From positions 1-9,312 of the forward strand of contig JBPCJY010000035.1 in the NCBI GenBank assembly GCA_051004815.1: a stretch of 9,312 bases of DNA, given 5' to 3'. Below are positions 6,659 through 9,312 of this stretch, one piece after another (the stretch's first letter is position 1; every line of letters starts with the position of its first letter). The position numbers and the translations under genes are program-made. Source of the stretch: JBBQXY01 sp051004815 (lineage in GTDB: Bacteria > Chloroflexota > Ktedonobacteria > Ktedonobacterales > Ktedonobacteraceae). The notes beneath the pieces are model-generated. The model did no database searches. It was not told the origin of the DNA and worked only from the letters and a program-made list of their open reading frames with translations.

Positions 6659-8074
6659 TTATACTGCTTGCCACACTTGCACCGTCTTATCAGCACTTCC
6701 AGAAGCGATGCGTTGCCCATCGGGTGACCACGCTATCGAAGTGACCGCGTAGGAATGTCCTTTGTAGGTATAGAGTAAAGTTCCCGTTCCTGAAGGCCGC
6801 GTTATGGGTAAATGTCCTGCGTTAGTAGAGAGCAAGTTTCCCGGTTTTCGTAAATCCACAAGCCAGGTAATACCTCCACCTACCACAGCTAGTCCAGCTA
6901 TACCTAAACCAATAATGACAGAGCGGCGCGATACTGTCCGTTTCGGCTGTGCAAGTGCAGAAAGGTTTCCTACTACAGGCTTTGTCTCTGCTGTTGGTGA
7001 AGAGGTCTGCTTCGCGATCACTGATGTACTCATTGGTGGTATATACTCGGTCATCAATGGTTGTTGTTGATATATCATCGCCCCCATTGAAACCGAAGGT
7101 TCGCTTGACGATGGAGTATTTTTGTTCTGCGACTGTAACTGGTTATCGGACGTCGCAACCTGCATAGAAACTACCGATGTGCTTGCAGGTAGAGAGTTCT
7201 GGTTTGGCGTCAATGCTGGTTGAGCAATTTCAGCTTCTTCCTCTTTTCGCGCTGCTGCTGCCGTCAAACACACCTGTTCGAGGGCATTAGCAAAGGCTTT
7301 CACACTGCCAAAACGCTGCTTGGGGTCTTTCGCCAGCGCGGTCATGACGACTTGCTCAACGTCTTTGGGAAGTGCAGGATTTTTTTCGATCAGCGGCTCA
7401 GGTGCAACATAGGTGTGCTGAAAGCCCAGTTGGATAAAGTCGCCTTCAATGAAAGGGGGCTGCCCAGTGAGCCATTCGTAGACGACAATCCCCAGCGCAT
7501 ATTGATCGCTGGCCGCGTAATACCTCCCACGGAAGAGTTCAGGAGCCATATAGATAGCCGTTCCGGCGATGCTCTGCGTATTCTGGGTTGCGGTACGATG
7601 TGCCACTATGGCCAGACCAAAATCACTGAGCAAGAGCTCATGGTGGCGGTTGAGCAGCATATTCTCTGGCTTGATATCGCGGTGGACGAGTTTTTCGTCG
7701 TGGGCATATTGCAGAGCGGAGGCGATCTGTTTGACATACGCTGAGATGGTGGCGAGGGGTAACGTAGTATCGCGTGGATGACGTTGGCGCAATGTGCCAT
7801 TCGGAGCATACTCCATCACCAGATAGGGCAGATCACCATCTAGCCCAAAGTCGGTCACGCGCACAATATGCGGGTGTTCAAGCTGCGCAATCGTCTGTGC
7901 CTCCTTGAGGAAGCCTTCCAGATCATCTTTCCCCAGTTGGGTATACAACACCTTGATCGCGACCGCTTTTTTAAGGAAGACATGCTCACCAAGATAGACT
8001 TCAGCAAAGCCCCCTTGCCCTAACAGAGAAAGCAGCCGATAATTCCCAAGCTGCTGTCCAGCACGCTCTACCAT
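6659..8074 (-). CDS. Transmembrane PknB-type Ser/Thr protein kinase with a single C-terminal WD40 blade
   Basis: A 471-residue protein. The N-terminal kinase domain (about 11-270) has every catalytic landmark: glycine loop GQGGFAEV (19-26), K41 in VAIK, E58 of helix C, HRDIKPEN (131-138), DFG (151-153) and APE (177-179). It should be an active cytoplasmic Ser/Thr kinase. A polar Ser/Thr/Gln-rich linker (271-385) leads to one membrane helix (about 386-406). Outside the membrane only one WD40 blade remains (437-470: GHSYAVTSIAWSPDG, ending DKTVQVW), and the protein stops there. WD40 kinases of this type usually carry several blades, enough for a propeller. The frame is open from TTG 8080, but AAGGAG (minus strand, 8083-8088) lies 8 nt from ATG 8074 and only 2 nt from the TTG, so ATG 8074 is chosen. 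It is a single gene with its own promoter. Confidence 0.92.
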   Translation of the reverse strand: MVERAGQQLGNYRLLSLLGQGGFAEVYLGEHVFLKKAVAIKVLYTQLGKDDLEGFLKEAQTIAQLEHPHIVRVTDFGLDGDLPYLVMEYAPNGTLRQRHPRDTTLPLATISAYVKQIASALQYAHDEKLVHRDIKPENMLLNRHHELLLSDFGLAIVAHRTATQNTQSIAGTAIYMAPELFRGRYYAASDQYALGIVVYEWLTGQPPFIEGDFIQLGFQHTYVAPEPLIEKNPALPKDVEQVVMTALAKDPKQRFGSVKAFANALEQVCLTAAAARKEEEAEIAQPALTPNQNSLPASTSVVSMQVATSDNQLQSQNKNTPSSSEPSVSMGAMIYQQQPLMTEYIPPMSTSVIAKQTSSPTAETKPVVGNLSALAQPKRTVSRRSVIIGLGIAGLAVVGGGITWLVDLRKPGNLLSTNAGHLPITRPSGTGTLLYTYKGHSYAVTSIAWSPDGQRIASGSADKTVQVWQAV

Positions 8075-8141
8075 CTGCAAGTCTCCTTTTCAGAGTGTCC
8101 CTCTCACTCGTTCGCCTTATGATATCAGTATGTGCCTATTC

Positions 8142-8170
8142 ATTGTAGAGGCTTGCTGTAGAAGTGTCAA
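8142..8170 (-). promoter_or_regulatory. Sigma70-type promoter for the kinase gene
   Basis: On the minus strand, TTGACA (8165-8170) and TACAAT (8142-8147) are separated by exactly 17 nt, a perfect -35 box with a near-consensus -10. The predicted start at about 8135 gives a leader of about 60 nt before ATG 8074. This is the clearest promoter in the window. Confidence 0.75.
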
Positions 8171-8239
8171 GCTATGTAGAGACACAAATCAGGGCTTTCT
8201 CAATAGTCAGGAGAGTGAACAGGGTCTGTGAATTGTTAC

Positions 8240-8265
8240 CAGGGCGATCCCTTGCGGTCGCCCTG
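8240..8265. repeat. Small palindrome with ACCGCAAGGG core
   Basis: CAGGGCGA (8240-8247) pairs with TCGCCCTG (8258-8265) across a 10-nt loop. The loop and right arm contain the reverse complement of ACCGCAAGGG, also found at 3468-3477 in the composite element. It lies upstream of the kinase promoter in a 452-nt gap (8075-8526) with no convincing gene. It is probably a dispersed intergenic repeat; it has no T-tract. Confidence 0.6.
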
Positions 8266-8384
8266 ATAATCTGCTTGTAATTTCTCCCATTGGATGGTAT
8301 CCTTTCCACAGTGCTTGCTTGCCACGTTTCAAACCATTCACTTCACCCCTTCATTAACCATTCGCATCAAAAAAACTGGCTGAC

Positions 8385-8429
8385 ACAACCGCTACAACTG
8401 ACACAACTGATACAAGTGATACAACCGTC
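8385..8429. repeat. Five tandem 9-bp imperfect units
   Basis: Five contiguous 9-mers read ACAACCGCT, ACAACTGAC, ACAACTGAT, ACAAGTGAT and ACAACCGTC; the consensus is ACAACTGAT. They lie in the intergenic gap between the kinase promoter and the methyltransferase remnant. The period is near one helical turn but shorter, so an operator array is possible; replication slippage is the simpler explanation. Confidence 0.6.
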
Positions 8430-8526
8430 ACATTGCCACCGAGAACCTACCAAAGCCCCATGCGCAATCGGGAAAACCACCACCCGTTGGTAAGAGGACA
8501 ACTCTTGAGAAATCCGGAGACACAAG

Positions 8527-9186
8527 TCAAGCTTTCACAAATTTGCCAATATCTCTACCACTTTTGTGTCCAGTTGTGACCCCAAGGGCATCTGCTTTCC
8601 TGAAGCGAAGGCTGTAGCAAATTCTGTACCGTTTGCTCTCGGCATAACCAGCATCCTCACCTATCTCATTTTTTTGTAAAAGACCATAAATATGTTCCGC
8701 AATGGCCTGTGCTAGTAGCGGTGGAACAGCGTTGCCCACCTGACGGTACTGATCAGATTTACTGCCAGTGAAACGAAACCAATCAGGAAAGGACTGTATA
8801 CGGGCCGCCTCACGCACGCTTATTACACGATCTTGCTCATAATGGAAAAAAGTTCCCCAATGTGGATCGCATTTCGTCAGAATAGTACCTGAAACTCCTG
8901 CTGGATCAAGCCGACCATAACGTTTTGTGTGATCAGAACGATGAGCACGTTGCATGCCCTTTGGCAAAATCGCATGGGGAATATCTCGCCATGAGCCCCC
9001 TGGTTTAACATAGTGCATTCTTTCAATATTGATGGGACTTACTGCTGCACATTCGTGATTATAGAGCCTTTGAGCATCCTGGCGTAATGTACGCTGATAG
9101 GAGCTTTGAGGAAGTGAAATATAGTCCATTTCATCGGCTCCACCTCCCATTGATATCGCTGGTAGATCACTTATAGCTTCTGCCAC
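8527..9186 (-). pseudogene. C-terminal fragment of a DNA cytosine-5 methyltransferase, truncated by insertion
   Basis: A 219-codon frame with the C-terminal part of a C5-cytosine methyltransferase. It begins AEAISDLPAI, a stretch normally found just after motif VIII. The target-recognition region follows, then motif IX (RYGRLDP at 89-95, TI at 101-102), SVREAARIQSFPD (123-135) and motif X (RQVGNAVPP, 148-156). Motif I (SAM binding), the PCQ catalytic loop, ENV and motif VIII are all missing, so the fragment cannot methylate DNA alone. The GTG at 9186 is not a natural start: the codons just upstream read I-T-V, continuing the family pattern TVAEAISDLP, and no ribosome site is seen. The 46 residues after about 173 are not a recognised part of the domain. 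The region looks AT-richer than the operon genes, in keeping with an acquired restriction-modification gene. The missing half is expected beyond the insertion sequence. Confidence 0.8.
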
Positions 9187-9189
9187 AGT

Positions 9190-9312
9190 GATTACTCCCC
9201 ATGCATAAATGCAGGGGCTTCTTGGGGCAAACCCACGCGGTGTAATCCCACCGCTGTGATGTTTATGGCAGCATTCAGATCACGATCAATCACCAGGAGG
9301 CAACAGGGGCAA
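9190..9312 (-). mobile_element. Right end of an IS200/IS605-family element with bulged hairpin and likely omega-RNA scaffold
   Basis: On the plus strand, CCCC (9197-9200) pairs with GGGG (9214-9217) and TGCA (9202-9205) with TGCA (9210-9213), leaving one unpaired A at 9201 and a 4-nt loop. Imperfect hairpins like this are the ends recognised by the Y1 transposase TnpA in this family. It overlaps the last tnpB codons. In TnpB systems the guide RNA covers the tnpB 3' end and the right end, with the guide taken from flanking DNA, so an RNA on the minus strand across this region and into the methyltransferase remnant is inferred. The exact cleavage boundary (somewhere about 9187-9196) cannot be fixed. 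Confidence 0.6.
9192..9311 (-). CDS. tnpB: TnpB (IS200/IS605 OrfB) C-terminus, partial at window end
   Basis: The last 39 codons of a TnpB RNA-guided endonuclease, running off the window. The frame reads CPCC (second zinc-finger pair, C-x-x-C), then VIDRDLNAAINI, the RuvC-III motif whose Asp before LNAA is the expected catalytic residue, and ends with the QEAPAF-type tail and stop TAA at 9192-9194. TnpB cuts DNA next to a short target-adjacent motif, guided by an RNA made from the element's 3' end, and helps keep the insertion sequence in place. No disabling change is seen in the visible part; most of the protein is outside the window, so activity and the presence of tnpA cannot be judged. 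Its stop lies about 3 nt from where methyltransferase homology begins on the same strand. Confidence 0.82.
   Translation of the reverse strand, partial: CPCCLLVIDRDLNAAINITAVGLHRVGLPQEAPAFMHGE

Noticed and set aside
7220..7744. 174-codon open frame on the plus strand, antisense to the kinase
   Set aside because: It mirrors the conserved kinase domain and shows no ribosome site or family motif.
8385..8429. CRISPR-like array
   Set aside because: The units are 9 bp, contiguous and without spacers.
8290..8493. 67-codon plus strand frame in the kinase-methyltransferase gap
   Set aside because: No ribosome site upstream, no recognisable motif, and its only regularity comes from the 9-bp tandem units.

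Overview
The window looks like a chromosomal segment of a Chloroflexota bacterium, probably of the Ktedonobacteria type. This is an inference. It rests on a PknB-type kinase joined through one membrane helix to a WD40 blade, on Thr/Pro-rich lipoproteins carrying beta-propellers, on a CoA-transferase pair of a kind seen in Chloroflexota and Actinomycetota, and on dispersed palindromes with an ACCGCAAGGG core. No rRNA or tRNA is present to confirm it.

Layout. Positions 1-85 are G/C homopolymer sequence, possibly a contig-edge artefact. A PQQ-type beta-propeller lipoprotein (168-1931, +) converges on and overlaps by 62 nt an MFS transporter (1870-3423, -). The divergent gap 3424-3908 is almost filled by a composite inverted-repeat element (about 3465-3873) with two further palindromes nested in it. 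Then comes a three-gene + strand operon: a six-bladed NHL/SMP-30-like lipoprotein (3909-4871), coupled by an ATGA overlap to a class I CoA-transferase alpha subunit (4868-5782), followed after 14 nt by the beta subunit (5797-6582). A 17-bp hairpin (6593-6630) separates this operon from a convergent Ser/Thr kinase gene (6659-8074, -), which has a near-consensus sigma70-type promoter at 8142-8170. The gap 8075-8526 holds that promoter, a small palindrome and five 9-bp tandem units.

The right end (8527-9312, -) is a broken mobile or defence region. The C-terminal part of a DNA cytosine-5 methyltransferase (target-recognition region plus motifs IX and X, with no motifs I-VIII) abuts the last 39 codons and right-end hairpin of an IS200/IS605-family tnpB that runs off the window. 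The simplest reading is that the insertion sequence landed inside the methyltransferase gene. TnpB guide RNAs are made from the element's right end, so the methyltransferase sequence next to the junction would be the present guide.

How the genes work together. The two CoA-transferase subunits should form one heteromeric enzyme acting on an acyl-CoA or acid that cannot be named from sequence. The coupled lipoprotein may bind or process a related compound outside the membrane, and the divergent MFS protein is a candidate transporter for it; neither link is shown. The kinase is a transmembrane sensor kinase whose extracellular WD40 part has shrunk to one blade. The strongest leads are the tnpB/methyltransferase junction, the composite inverted repeat, and the doubly anchored quinoprotein-like protein that keeps most active-site positions.
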